A stretch of 64,000 bases of DNA from Tolypeutes matacus (GCA_026826555.1 JAKSZT010054396.1:18092581-18156580); one strand, 5' to 3'. Counted from the stretch's first letter, positions 10,136-20,837 are shown. Made by a program: numbers and translations. The notes: generated by a model not told the origin, from the sequence alone.

Positions 10136-10627
10136 AAGGCAACACTGTCCAAGAGAAATACAAAGTGAGCCACATATGTGATTTTTAATTTTCTAGTAGC
10201 CACATTTTTAAGAGGAAAAAAATTAATGACATTTTATTTAACCCAATATATCCAAAATATTATCATCCCAATATGTAATCAATATAAAAACTATTAATGA
10301 GATACTTTACATTCTTTTTTTTTTTCCTTTTTTCATACCAAGGCACGTTTTACATTTACAGCACATCTCAATTTGGATACTGTATTTTCATTGGAAATAT
10401 TTTATCTATATTTCAATTTCATAACATTTACAGGTAGAAAAATCTATTCATAGCCCCAAGATATTCCAAACAGATTTAAAAACATACAAATTGAGACTCT
10501 AGTTGCAAATTTTAAATTAAATAAATTAAATAAAATTAGAAATTCAGTTCCTTAGTCTCACTAGCCACATTCCAAAGGCTAAATGAGCATGTGTGGCCAG
10601 TGGCTATCTTACCAGACAAAGCAGATC
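10136..10627 (+). repeat. hAT-type (MER1/Charlie group) DNA transposon
   Basis: Starts 'AAGGCAACACTGTCCAAGAG' with 'GAGCCACATATGTGATTTTT', 'TTTCTAGTAGCCACATTTTT' and 'AACCCAATATATCCAAAATA', and ends 'TGTGTGGCCAGTGGCTATCTTACCAGACAAAGC'. The ends are diverged complements ('..CACTGTCCA' against 'TACCAGACA..'). I know this pattern as a common placental non-autonomous hAT element of about 0.5 kb. The family name is not certain. AT-rich middle. Confidence 0.7.
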
Positions 10628-11539
10628 TAAGGTTTCAAAGTTATAATGGCCACACAAAGGACAAAGCCTGATGGATTTTGTAATGTACTTTCCTAAAAAT
10701 GAGTGAGAGTTTGTCAGACAAAACCAGGAGAAGAGAAGATACTCTAGGAGAAAGGGAGTGGAAGCAGATTTCCAGAGTGTCTACTATGGGCCATGCACTG
10801 CACTGAGAATACCATATCCACAATTCCACCTGGGCCCCACCATCTCATAGGTGGCATATTGTTGAACGGATTTAACATCTGAGCTCGTTCTCAATGGGTA
10901 ACTTGTCCTTGGTCCCACAACTATTGGTCAACTATTTCTCAGGTAGAGTCTTCTTCTCTCCCCATGCCAAACTAGGATCCAAGGATGAGGGGGAAAGGCA
11001 TGCTATGTCCTCTGTCCTCTCTACGTTTATACTAGGTAGAATTCAAGACAGGCCAGAAGGCAGGTAACCAGAGGCAGCAAGTTCAAGGCACTTGGACAAT
11101 CATACACTGGGCTGAAAATAAGACTGGATGGAAAGGGGACCAAAGGGTAGAAAAGAAGAAAAGTTCTGATAACTTTCCAGTTTTTGCTTTTTTGTCTCAT
11201 TAAATATCTGGTTCTTCCAGTGGTGACCTCACGACTCACTGGGGACTAGTATTGTTGTGGCCAAGGGTCAGGTGCTGAATTTCTACCTCCGAGGCTTCTA
11301 ACCCAGCAGAAGATTTCTTAGCTCTAAATTCACAAATTTGCATTCAGATTCGATTCAGTTCTTCTGGAACCCAGATGCCAAAGTCTGAGGTTCCCACAGT
11401 AGGGTTCAATGTGGGAAAACTATTTTCTGATCAAGTAATTGAATCAGTCTCTGAGGGGAAATTTCTGTATGTGAACATTATCGTTTAACTGAAAGCTTCT
11501 CATATGGCAAAGCAATTCTCTAAGCTTTTGGGGGCATTA
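10628..11539. other. Unassigned sequence
   Basis: About 0.9 kb without a recognised gene or repeat. Only short frames. Confidence 0.45.
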
Positions 11540-12451
11540 GAAGAAGCATAAATATGCCTGTTGAGCCCTGAATCTCAGCAGAGTTATGGCCAACACCTAC
11601 TCTCCAATTCATTGGACTCGCACAGGACAACTAACAAAATGATGATGATGGACAATGCCCATCTCAAAAAGCAAAGAGTATCCACAACTGCAAGTAAAAC
11701 AATTCCTTCCATCTGCCCCATAAGATCTAAGCCCCCTCTCAATCTGAAGTAGAACAAGCATCATCACCCCAAAATCCTCAAGATTGAGGAATAAACAAAC
11801 ATAAGGGGGGAATACAACCATGGACCAAAGTAGACATTATTATTGCAGTAATGGGAGAACTTGTATCATTGATATAAAGACAGTGGTTACCAGGGGTTCT
11901 GAGGGGAAGGGGAGGGAAGAATAGGTGGAACACAGGGCATTTTTAGGGCACTGAAATTGTTCTGCATGACACTGCAGTAACTGATACAGGCCATTATACA
12001 CTTTGTCAAAACTTATAAAATTGTATGGTACAAAGTGTAAACCATAATGTAAACTATACACTTTGATTAGTAGCAATGCTTCAATATTGCTCATCAATTG
12101 TAACAAGTGTACCACACTAATATAAAATGCTATTAATAGGGGGAAATGTGGGAGGAGGACTGGGTGGGGTATATGGGAATCCCCTATACTTTAATCATTG
12201 TAACTCTTCTGTAATCTAAAACGTCTTTAGGGAAGCGGCTGTGGCTCAATCAGTAGGGCTCCCGTTTACCATATGGGAGGCCCCGGGTTCGGTTCCCGGG
12301 GCCTCCTGGTGAAGGCAAGCCTGCCCGCACGGCGTGGTTAGCTGACCCAGCGAGCACAAGCAGCAAGGGGGGGATAAATGAATAAATAAATAAAATCTTA
12401 AAATAAAATAAAATAAAATAAAACGTCTTTAAAAATAAAGTTTATTAAGTA
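11540..12451 (+). mobile_element. L1 3'-UTR-type fragment split by a SINE
   Basis: Plus-strand 3' UTR block of the same kind that follows L1 ORF2 at 47.66-48.10 kb. Both contain an 'AAGG-GGAGGGA-GAATAG' run followed by 'GTAAACC-TAATGTAAACNAT' and 'TTAGTAGCNATGNTTCAATATT'. It also matches the minus-strand fragment at 38.99-39.53 kb. It ends in 'AAAATAAAGTTTATTAA', an L1-like terminus. A DAS-SINE interrupts it at 12230-12419, so this fragment is older than that SINE. Confidence 0.75.
12230..12419 (+). mobile_element. DAS-SINE, monomeric with body, exact TSD
   Basis: A full tRNA-like head with GGCTCAATCAG (A box) and GGTTCGGTTCC (B box) is followed by 'CTCCTGGTGAAGGCAAGC', a short body and a tail of AAAT/AAAAT units. 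The 12-bp TSD AAAACGTCTTTA is exact at 12218-12229 and 12420-12431. The exact TSD and intact boxes point to a young insertion. Confidence 0.96.
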
Positions 12452-12929
12452 GAAGCATAATATGCTTGGTCTAAAAGGCATACAAAGCCTTATCACTTCA
12501 TTGGAGAAAGCCCAGAAACTCAGCTGATAAGGAAACAAAGTTTCTTCCTGATTCTGATTTGGAGAGGAAATGACAGACCTAGGTGTGGGAAAGAAGCAAG
12601 CCAGGGAGAGCAGGAGATAACTGACTGCCATTACTTTATAGTGGCAGATATGGAGAGCAAGGATCAGACAGCATCTGTCTTGAGAAAGAAGGGGATGGCC
12701 TTGCCCGCTGGTAGCACAAAACCTAACACCATCTCCAAAGCACTCCAACTTGAGCTCCAAAAGCTGGCTCGTAACTTGAGGATCTGGAGTGGTAAAAGCT
12801 TTTCCCTCAGAGAAATAGATAGCAGTTATATTTCTGACACAGGCTGGCCAACGGTGCAGGGAGAAAACAAATGGCAGCTTGGGGAAATAGGAGAGTCGAG
12901 TCCCTGTGTCATGAGATCATGAACTCTAG
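12452..12929. other. Unassigned sequence
   Basis: No repeat recognised. A 93-codon frame at 12641-12922 (plus) has no recognisable domain and is not supported as a gene. Confidence 0.4.
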
Positions 12930-13060
12930 TCCAACCCCTCATTTTTCAGATGAGGATCCTGAGGTCCAGAGACGGGAGATAATTGCCTAAGATTAAGGTC
13001 CAAACGCAAATCCCTGGTCTCTGGGGCACATCCACGAGCCAAGGGCAAGCCCGGAATGAG
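12930..13060 (-). repeat. MIR SINE remnant, minus strand
   Basis: 'CCCCTCATTTTTCAGATGAG' followed by 'GGTCCAGAGACGGGAGATAATTG' and 'CAAATCCCTGGTCTCTGG' match a reversed MIR (3' part, core, then reversed B box). Diverged, as expected for this old mammalian SINE. Confidence 0.7.
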
Positions 13061-13359
13061 GAGATTCTCAAACCACCCTCACTAGAACAAAGGGGCAGAG
13101 CTGCCCCCCAAAATGGCCTCCCACCCAGACCTGACCTCCCTGAAGTTATTTTTAAGCCAATTACATCTGTAACTAAAACGGGGGCGGGGGGGGGGGGCGG
13201 GAGCAGCAAATGTGATATTTATGTTTTTTTTTTAATTTGGCTCCTCTGAAAGGTAGTTTGGGGATGGTCTCTTAGATCAGTCCCCAGTCACAACCACCAC
13301 AAATTCCAGCCTGGGAAAAACTCCCTGAGGGTCACAGTGCCCCTCAGCTTGCTGCCCTC
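13061..13359. other. Unassigned sequence with G-rich run
   Basis: A G/C-rich run, nearly pure G, lies at 13181-13201, followed by a T9 run. Otherwise nothing recognised. Confidence 0.4.
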
Positions 13360-13505
13360 CCCCAGTTTGTACACTGTTCCTGCTGTGTGGAAAGCCTTCC
13401 ACAGGGGTAATCCCTCCTCAGAGCAGAATCTTGTCTTATTCTGCTCAGAACATTTCCCCAGCACAGAGCAGGGCTCGACAAAATATTTGTTAAATGAATG
13501 GATAC
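13360..13505 (+). repeat. L2 3'-end fragment
   Basis: 'AATCTTGTCTTATTCTGCTC', 'CCCCAGCACAGAGCAGGGCT' and the terminal 'AAATATTTGTTAAATGAATG' are the classic L2 3' end order. A few substitutions, length about 145 bp. Confidence 0.8.
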
Positions 13506-14135
13506 TTTTCACTGTCCTTTCCCCACACAAAGTCAGAGTAAATACTATCTCCACACCGAGTTTGTTTCAGTTGAAAACATTTGTTCCACCAGGAAATGTT
13601 TCTTAGGGAGCTCTATTGCAATGAAAAAGTCCCATCAGGATAAGAATGCTCACCAAACGTTTTTGCTATCACACAGCCAGCAGAAACACAGGTGAAAACA
13701 CCTGTGTCTTATCCCTTCCTCTTGCTATGACTGATATTTTTCCTCAGTGGAAACCTGTTTCCCTGCAAGTCCCTCAGACAGTTTTGGCATTTCTCCTGCT
13801 CTCTCCTCCCTGAAATCTGTCCATCTCCTTCTATTCCTGACAGGAACATGACTGTCAAAAGCATCCTTGAGAGGACATAGTTTTAAATTTACTCCTTCTC
13901 AAGTCACAACCAGAGTTTGCTTTTTGCAGAGCCAAAGTTTGGATGGGTTGGCCTGTCCTCTCTATCCCAGACTATGGGGCTGTCATTAATTATGACTAGG
14001 CAGTAAGAGAAATCTAATTTTATTTACCCCTCCGCTTGGCATGTGTTACCAGCACAAGAAACCAATCCAACATGAAATGCTTTGGGAAACAATCCAGACT
14101 GAATGTCCAAACAGCTTTGCTCCTAAGTACTATCC
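13506..14135. other. Unassigned sequence
   Basis: About 630 bp without a recognised gene or repeat. Confidence 0.4.
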
Positions 14136-14305
14136 AGCAGTGGGTTCTCAAGCCTTGGTGTGCATCAGAATCCCCTGAAGGGCCTGTGAAGACATGGGTT
14201 CCTGGGCCCCATCCACCTAGTATACCACTCAGTATGTCTGGAAGGGGGCTTTCAGGTGATGCTTATACTGCTGGTCCCAAGACCACACCTTGCATAGCAC
14301 CTGCT
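14136..14305 (+). repeat. MER5A hAT MITE
   Basis: 'CAGTGGGTTCTCAAGCCTTG', 'GTGTGCATCAGAATCCCCTG', 'TTCCTGGGCCCCATCCACC' and 'CAGGTGATGCTTATACTGCTGG' follow the MER5A consensus order. About 170 bp, near full length (the family is about 190 bp). Confidence 0.82.
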
Positions 14306-14786
14306 GAACACAGCACCTCACTCACCAGCCAAGTAACAGAGCCAGACCCAGGCCTCCTCGTGAACAGACTTAAGGGCAAGGCCAGCCTAGTGGTTCTCAA
14401 AACCAATTCCCCTGGAACACTGGTGTTCCACCACTGAAATCAATGTATGGCATCCCCCTTTCCCCCCAGACCAATTTTTCAAATCAAATCAAATCTTTGG
14501 CACCAATGACTACTTGCTTCTACTATAATCTAAAAGGATTTAATTTTTCACCAAATTATATATCTATTTGTTAACACTTAATATTGAGTTGAACCAATAT
14601 GACAAGTGATTGAGAAAAGGTTGCAACAGCCTGGCTGACACAGCCAACACCACATGAAAGAACACCAAAATTCAGCCGGTGGGAGCTCAAGTTCAACTTT
14701 TCCCTTGACGACTGCAGCCAGATGCTCTAATTACTCAGCAACATGCCCCTGGAACTCCAAAGGAAAGGACTTGGTTCCTACCCTCA
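14306..14786. other. Unassigned sequence
   Basis: Includes a second 'AGTGGTTCTCAAA' at about 14390 that may be the start of another eroded hAT copy. Nothing else recognised. Confidence 0.4.
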
Positions 14787-14799
14787 AAACTCAATCTAG

Positions 14800-15185
14800 A
14801 GAAATGGATGTGGCTCAAGCAATTGGGCTCCCATCTACCATATAGGAGGTCCAAGGTTCGATTCCCAGGGCCTCCTGGTGAAAGGCAAGCTGGCCCATGC
14901 GGTGAGCTGGCCTGAGGGGAGAGGTGGTGCAGCAAAATGACGCAACAAAAAGAGACACAGAGGAGAGACAATAAGAGATGCAGCAGACCAGGGAGCTGAG
15001 GTGGCGCAAGAGATTGAGCGCCTCTCTCCTACTCCGGAAGGTCCCAGAATCGGTTCCCAGTGCTGCCCAAAGGGAAGACAAGCAGACACAGAAGACCATA
15101 CAGAGAGCAGACAGCGAGAGCAAAACAACAAGTAGTGGGGGGAGAAAGAAAGAAATAAAATAAATCTTAAAAAAAAAAAAAAAAT
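14800..15185 (+). mobile_element. DAS-SINE, dimeric
   Basis: The first tRNA-like unit begins GAAATGGATGTGGCTCAAGC with B box GGTTCGATTCC. After a body containing 'GGCAAGCTGGCCCATGCGG' a second, more degenerate unit starts near 14992 ('GGAGCTGAGGTGGCGCAAGA') with 'ATCGGTTCCCAGTGCTGCC'. It ends in a body shared with the other dimeric copies and an A tail (15169-15184). The TSD TCAATCTAG is at 14791-14799 and 15186-15194. A third copy of this motif follows the next insertion. Confidence 0.94.
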
Positions 15186-15194
15186 TCAATCTAG

Positions 15195-15297
15195 CGTCTC
15201 TCTGCCTGGAGGATGCCTGCACTCCCACCACGGGTATCTATTCTTTTCTCTCGTTTCTCAAAAAACTCTCCACTTGCTTGCAAAAAAAAAAAAAAAA
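15195..15297 (+). mobile_element. Short poly-A retroposon with LTR-like 3' end
   Basis: About 85 bp of unique sequence plus an A16 tail lies between two copies of CAATCTAG (15187-15194 and 15301-15308). The 3' end reads 'GTTTCTCAAAAAACTCTCC' then 'ACTTGCTTGC' before the tail. This is the layout of an LTR R region, with a decayed AATAAA about 20 nt before cleavage. It looks like the 3' end of a polyadenylated LTR transcript copied by L1. The companion at 47825-47942 has the same end type. The source family is not identified. Confidence 0.7.
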
Positions 15298-15308
15298 CCT
15301 CAATCTAG

Positions 15309-15984
15309 TGGACAAAAACATATAGGCACATACATTAAACCATTTTTAACCAAAGCAATGTATGATCTAAGGCCAAACTGTGTGGCACACATATTACAGG
15401 CTTTGGAGTCTCTGCACAAGCAATCTGGCAGCTCACCATAGAAATGGCTATATCCACCTCTTCTTTCAAGGCTCAGCAGCCCCCACACCCATGTCTCTGT
15501 ACTGGAACGTTTTGGATCCCCTACTTAAGTTAAAGGAATCCCTGTAAAGTTTCAGCGATCCCACAATTTAATTTAAAAATTTAGCATGCACCTGTCCCTG
15601 AGGACCTTGGCCATAGCTTATAATCTAGGCCCTGACTTTGAATACAAGCATTCTGCCCATTTCCAATGCAGAGGTTCCCCCATCCTAGTCTCCAGCAAGT
15701 CACTCAATCTGGTGCCTCAAGCCAAGAGAAACAGGCTGGTGTAGCACCCCCAACAGCAGGGATATTTACTGGGCTCATGATATTTCTTTGCTGACATTTA
15801 TCCCTGTGTGCATTAAGTGGGCTAGCAAATGAAACCAACCAGCAGATTAAAATATTCTACTTCATAAAACGAAAAAGCACCACCATGTTAGCTTTAACAT
15901 GGGGAGGAAGTCAGCACATCTGGATCCAATCATTATAATTTTATATTCTTAAAATCTTCCATCCCAGGGGGAAGGCAGCATAGG
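15309..15984. other. Unassigned sequence
   Basis: No gene or repeat recognised over about 675 bp. Confidence 0.4.
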
Positions 15985-16110
15985 ACAAAGGACAGAGCTC
16001 AGGAATAACCAAGATCCCTGAACCCTGATCCAGGGTTTGCCACTAACCCAATATGTGACCTTGGGCAGAGTCCTAACCTCTCTGGGGCTCAGTTTTCTCA
16101 AGTCTTCTTG
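15985..16110 (+). repeat. MIR SINE remnant
   Basis: 'CAGGGTTTGCCACTAACCCA', 'TATGTGACCTTGGGCAGAGT' and 'CTCTGGGGCTCAGTTTTCTC' are the MIR core and downstream order. The tRNA-derived head is eroded. Confidence 0.82.
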
Positions 16111-16422
16111 CCCCAACACTAGTGCTAACGAGTAATATGATTCAAGTGTTGATGAATTTATAATGACCTCTGCTTTTCTGCCTGATTTTATCTGCAAAGA
16201 TTCCATTTCTCCTTGGAGAAGAAACACATTGTTCATTTCTCTCAATGTCACATCCCTCCCTTTTCTCCTCCTCCCTCTCTCCCAAGCCCTGCAGCCTCTC
16301 TCCTTCCCTAACTCAGCTTCTCCAAGCAGGGGCTGTGATGAGAAAGAGCCCATAGGAGTCTCCCAAATTGGCACTGAGTTTTCTCCGACTAAATTCTAGC
16401 AAAGCAGGCCTCAAATAAGCTT
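16111..16422. other. Unassigned sequence, pyrimidine-rich
   Basis: Contains a CT-rich stretch (16250-16315). Frames crossing it are not supported as coding. Confidence 0.4.
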
Positions 16423-16436
16423 CTAATTGACTTTTT

Positions 16437-16731
16437 TTTTTTCAATTTATTTATTAGCCACCACCACCACCCCCAGTCACTTGTGCTCGCTGTCTGCTCT
16501 CTCTGTCCATTTGCTGCGCATTTTCTCTGTGTCTGCTTGTCTTCCCTTTGTTGCCGTCATCTTGCTGCACCAACTCTCCGTGGGCGTGGGCTGTCAGTCT
16601 CTGTGGGTGCAGTCCATCAGCTCTCCACAGGCATGGGCCAGCTTGCCCTCACCACGAGGCCCCGGGAACCAAACCCAGGGCCTCCCATAGAGTAGACAGG
16701 AGCCCAATCACTTGAGCCACATCCACTTCCC
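16437..16731 (-). mobile_element. DAS-SINE, minus strand, with body
   Basis: T tail, then the reversed body ('GTGCTCGCTGTCTGCTCTCT', 'TGTGTCTGCTTGTCTTCCC'), the reversed B-box region 'GGAACCAAACCCAGGGCCTC' and the head 'GAGCCACATCCACTTCCCC'. TSD CTAATTGACTTTTT at 16423-16436 and 16732-16745, exact over 14 bp. Confidence 0.95.
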
Positions 16732-16745
16732 CTAATTGACTTTTT

Positions 16746-17469
16746 GGAAGTGTGCATGGACACTTATTTCAAGCCATTTGGGCAAGTGAATCATAGGATA
16801 TTTTTTCTGACACTGTTATTTGGAGGGGAAGGATTTAAGAACTTGGAGGAACATTTTAAAATTTTCACTCCTTTGATCCTGTCCTTGATGGAAATAAAAC
16901 AACTTCTCAAGGACCCACTGCTGGCGTGATGCAAACCCCCTCAGGCCCTCAAGAGCTCAGAATCACTGACCTTTACATTTGGAGTTGAGGACAGTGAGAA
17001 GGTGTCCAGACAGCATTAAAGGGCACCAAGAATAATGACACTCTTGGGGTCCCAGCTGTGCCTGACAACATGCTCTCCTGTCTCCAGGCATCATTCTTTC
17101 CAGCTGCAGCACTTCCAGGATGACAGTGAGGGCCCTGAGATCAGGGCTGGAGACAGGGTCAAGAGAAGTAGAAAGACCACTAGACTGGGAGCCAGAAACG
17201 CCCCCACTCCACCAGCACAGCCATCCAATACACATCCCCATTGCTCTCAGGATGCTCCAAAACAGACATTATCTACAAGAGCCTGGGGAAAGGGGGACAT
17301 ACTCAATCCATTTCCTCACCCTCATTACTGAATAACAGTTCAAATCCCCACTCCACTATCTCTTAAAGTTCCTCATTTGTAAGAAGGAAGTCATCAGACC
17401 TTGTTATCATACTGCCACACAGTTTAAAATGTTGACAGGTGTCCCTGCCCTCTAGCCAGCCTCTCCCCA
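16746..17469. other. Unassigned sequence
   Basis: No gene recognised. 'AGACCACTAGACTGGGAGCC' near 17175 hints at an eroded MIR but is too short to call. Confidence 0.4.
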
Positions 17470-17620
17470 AATTTAATGTGCAAACAAATCTCCTCAAGAT
17501 CTTAGTAACAGCAGATTCTGATTCAGTAGTTCTGGATGGGGCCTGAGATTCGGCGTTTCTAACAAGCCCCAGTGTGCTGATGCTGCCGGTCCTTGGGCCG
17601 CACTCTAAACAGCAAGGAGG
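17470..17620 (+). repeat. MER5A hAT MITE, right part
   Basis: 'AGATTCTGATTCAGTAGTTC', 'GGGGCCTGAGATTCGGCGTT', 'TCTAACAAGCCCCAGTGTGC' and 'TGATGCTGCCGGTCC' match MER5A. The 5' third is missing or eroded. Confidence 0.82.
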
Positions 17621-17669
17621 AAGATCTAATTCACTCTTTGTCTAAGGTCTCTAATAAGAATCATATGGG

Positions 17670-18916
17670 GAAAAAATATTTGGAAATCATGTGACCCTGC
17701 AATACCACTACTGGGTATATACCCAGAAGAACTGAGAGCAGTGACACGAACAGACATCTGCACACCGATGTTCATAGCCACATTATTCACCATTGCCAAA
17801 AGTTGGAAACAACCCAGGTGTCCATCAACAGATGAGTGGATAAACAAACTGTGGTCTATTCACACGATGGAATATTATGCAGCTGTAAGAAGAAATGAAG
17901 TCATAAAACATATGGCAACATGGATGAACCTGGAGGACATTATGTTGAGTGAAGCAAGCCAGGCACAAAAGAACAAATACTGTATGAATGCGTTACTATG
18001 AACCAAATATATTGTTTGATTCAAAAAAAATTTTATAGGGGGGATAGCCCCAGAGACTGATGCCTTATCAGTGGGTTCTATTTTGGAATCTGTGTTCCTG
18101 AGAGTGACAGAATTAGACTCAAATAAGTCCTCCCTGCACATGGTTCACCAGTCCCTTCTATTCAAACCTATATGTGATGCTGGAGTTTTTAGGTATACTT
18201 CCAGAGACTGGAGCCTCCCGCCTACCTATGTGCCAGGTGTGCATGAAATCTAGGTGGAGCTGCAACTCCTACCCTACAGCTCAATGGACTCATCCAAGTC
18301 ACCTGGTGAGGAGACAACGATGGGCAATGGCCATCCCAGGGAATGGAGAGGGCCTGCATCTGCAGGCAGGATCATCCCACCCACCATATCCATGGGATAT
18401 AAGCCCTCTCTCACTTGGAGTTGGAGTGGACATCACCATCCCAGTCCTCTCAGGATTGGGGGAAGAACTATGGGCTAGAGTGGACTTGATGGTATTCTCT
18501 TGATCACATATGGTGATTCTAGTAATGCAAGAAATTATAACAATGAGGTGGAGCCAGTGGCCACTTGACACTTTTGGGGTAGGGAGGGGATGAGCAATTG
18601 AAATAAAGGGGCTTCTTTGGGGGGAAAAAAAAAAAAAGTAACTTGGAATGTTAACTCAAACAATTAGAACACAAAATTATGATTCTTAACTATGATCTTA
18701 GTATTACAATATATGTTCATGGAAAGCATGAAAAAATCATGGAAAAATAAACACACATTAGAAATAAAAAAATTTAAAAAAATAAAAAAAATTTTATATG
18801 TATCCAGTACATTTAATTAAGAAATGCATATATTTATTCATCTGTGTTTACTTTTTAGTTTTTAATTGTTTATATTTTCAATTATTAAATGTACAAAATA
18901 AAGTAAAAAAAAAATC
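17670..18916 (+). mobile_element. L1 LINE, internally deleted (copy 2)
   Basis: Flanked by near-identical 13-bp TSDs, AGAATCATATGGG (17657-17669) and AGAATCACATGGG (18917-18929). It begins with 'AAAAAATATTTGGAAATCA' of ORF2 and then jumps about 0.38 kb to 'GTGACCCTGCAATACC', so part of ORF2 is lost at one precise joint. After ORF2 it has a 3' UTR of about 0.6 kb (18.04-18.63 kb), an A-run, and the 130-bp terminal block also seen in copy 1. Confidence 0.9.
17690..18000 (+). pseudogene. L1 ORF2 C-terminal remnant
   Basis: Translates as the end of ORF2p: '[20 protein letters not shown]', '[20 protein letters not shown]' and 'HMATWMNLEDIMLSEASQAQ'. It keeps CGA at the codon where copies 1 and 3 have TGA, so the frame passes through. 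Too short to have any activity. Confidence 0.88.
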
Positions 18917-19054
18917 AGAATCACATGGGATAACTGTTCAAGAAACAGATTCCGGGGCCCCAACCAGACCTCACCAGGGCAGGCCTGGTGAGTGGCAAAT
19001 TTAACAAGCACCCAGGGGAGTGCCCCAGGAGCATTCACAGTCTAAACTGAATCC

Positions 19055-19160
19055 TAACAACCCATGACATAAAGAAGACTGATTTGCCCATTTTACTGAT
19101 GAGGATGCCAAGGTTTACTAAGGTCAGGTGGCTTGCCCAAGGTCACACTGTAAATGGTCC
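19055..19160 (-). repeat. MIR SINE remnant, minus strand
   Basis: 'CATTTTACTGATGAGGATGC' followed by 'GTGGCTTGCCCAAGGTCACA' is the reversed MIR 3' part and core. Confidence 0.82.
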
Positions 19161-19234
19161 ACCATGTGACAAGCTTGCACATCAGCATGCAATATTCACC
19201 CTTCATCTGGATTGTTGTCATACCTCCAGTCCAC

Positions 19235-19335
19235 TCATACTTTTGATGAGGCAGGGCTGAGGTCTGCTTTGTTGCAGGCTGTATCCACCATGCAACCAGG
19301 AGACACTCAGAAAAATATCTGTCAAATGGATGAAT
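19235..19335 (+). repeat. L2 3'-end fragment
   Basis: 'GGCAGGGCTGAGGTCTGCTT', 'GGCTGTATCCACCATGCAAC' and 'TGTCAAATGGATGAATG' fit the L2 3' terminus. Confidence 0.65.
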
Positions 19336-19474
19336 GACTCCAAAGCCAGGGCAACTCTACAATACCAGCCTGTTTCCAAAACCATAACCAGCTTGCCATG
19401 AGCCAGCACACAGGTTTAAAAGACTCCCAACTTATAAAATGTGGATTTACAAGACAGAAAGTAGAGAATGGATG

Positions 19475-19640
19475 GTGAAATAACACTGGCCTGGGAGTCA
19501 GAAAACCGGAAGGAGATTCTCCACCAAGTTCTGCCACCTTACAGCCACATATGGACCGCCTGACCTCTCGGACCCTCACTTTCTTCATCAACATGATGGT
19601 TTAATCCCTTCCCCAAACCTTCGTGAACTCCCACAAGTAC
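19475..19640 (+). repeat. MIR SINE remnant
   Basis: 'ACTGGCCTGGGAGTCAGAAA', 'AGTTCTGCCACCTTACAGCC' and 'CTCACTTTCTTCATCAACAT' follow MIR order with decay. The tRNA-derived head portion is recognisable. Confidence 0.75.
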
Positions 19641-19854
19641 CAGATGCGGGTCAAGAGTAATGGATGAGAGGCCAATTCCACTCCTCCCACTCTCTCTTGA
19701 ATACCAAGTGAAATAATGCATACAGAAAGGATTTCAAACAAGTATGAAACAGAGGGTTCCAGAAGGAAACATTTGCATCTCTAAAGGAATCTTTAATTTG
19801 CCAACCAAGTTACAAAAGATGGCTAAAGTGGCAAGTTCCCCTGATACTTAGTTT
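19641..19854. other. Unassigned sequence
   Basis: No feature recognised. Confidence 0.35.
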
Positions 19855-20130
19855 TCTAAAGTCAGATTTACTGACATAATTACATACAGTACAATTCATT
19901 CTTTTTAGGTATACCATTCTATAGCTTTTGGCAGACATATATCATCCCTGCTGCATTTTTTTAAAGATTTATTTATTTAACTTTTTAGCCATTTTTAACT
20001 CCCCCCTCCCCCACCCCCACCCCTGTTTCTGCTGTTTTGTGTGTGTGTATCCATTTGCTGGGCAATTGCATTTTTTTTTTAATCATTTATTTATCTCTAA
20101 CTTTCCAAGAACACAATCTATAAAGTGATG
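19855..20130 (-). repeat. Ancient L1-type fragment, minus strand
   Basis: 'CAGATTTACTGACATAATTA', 'ACAATTCATTCTTTTTAGGT' and 'ATAGCTTTTGGCAGACATAT' resemble the reversed 3' part of an old mammalian L1/HAL1. A SINE tail fragment interrupts it at 19957-20064. Confidence 0.5.
19957..20064 (-). mobile_element. DAS-SINE 3' fragment, minus strand
   Basis: 'TTTAAAGATTTATTTATTTA', a C-rich run, 'TTCTGCTGTTTTGTGTGTGT' and 'ATCCATTTGCTGGG' match the reversed DAS tail and body. The tRNA head is absent, so the copy is 5'-truncated. Flanking 'TGCATTTTTTT' and 'TTGCATTTTTTTTT' may be the TSD. Confidence 0.65.
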
Positions 20131-20837
20131 TGAGCATGTGTGGCCCAATGATATATATTAATTTTAGCTTCCCATTCTAAAAGTAAAGGTCCCCATTCTG
20201 CCAAAAGAGAGAACACAGAACTGAATATCTTGTCCCCAGGGGAAAAAGTTAATTTGCAGAAAAATCTACAAGGCATTGAGCATGGATTACCAAGATCTAT
20301 TAGTCAATGCAATTGAATATCCTTTACTAATAGGAAAGAGTCTCTCCTCCCAACTCTCCAACTCCCATATGAAAGCATTTACCAATTTTTTTTAAATATG
20401 GGACACAGAGCCCAAGAACACAAGCATATTTCTACCAAAGGTCATCCTTTAACCACCTGTGCAATTTAAAACCACAAAGCCTTCTTGAATCAACTCCAAA
20501 AAATCTTTAATATATTTCACATACTATTGATGCTCCAAAGGAATTTACCTGGAGAAGAAAATAATTTTTTATTTTGCTTTAAGACTTATCTTATGCTTAT
20601 CTTATGAATTTATGTTAAAAAAAAAAAAAAAAAAGGAGGGAAAGGTGGTTATTTAAACATTCTATTAAAATATACATCTCTGCTGCAGAATGAGGTCTAG
20701 GTAACTTCAGACTGGCCAACAGCATTATAAGCCAGAAAATGGAAACAAATGCCACATAAACCATCTAAAAGTGTTTATAACTCTATGTGGATGACTTAGG
20801 ATAAAATGCAGAACTGACTTCCAAGCCCTTACTCAGT
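20131..20837. other. Unassigned AT-rich sequence
   Basis: No gene recognised. An A-run of about 18 bp (20616-20633) has no recognisable retroposon attached. Confidence 0.4.

Noticed and set aside
9834..10181. 115-codon frame as a gene
   Set aside because: It starts inside the solo LTR and runs into unassigned DNA, with no domain.
12641..12922. 93-codon frame as a gene
   Set aside because: Composition and context give no support, and no domain or splice context was seen.
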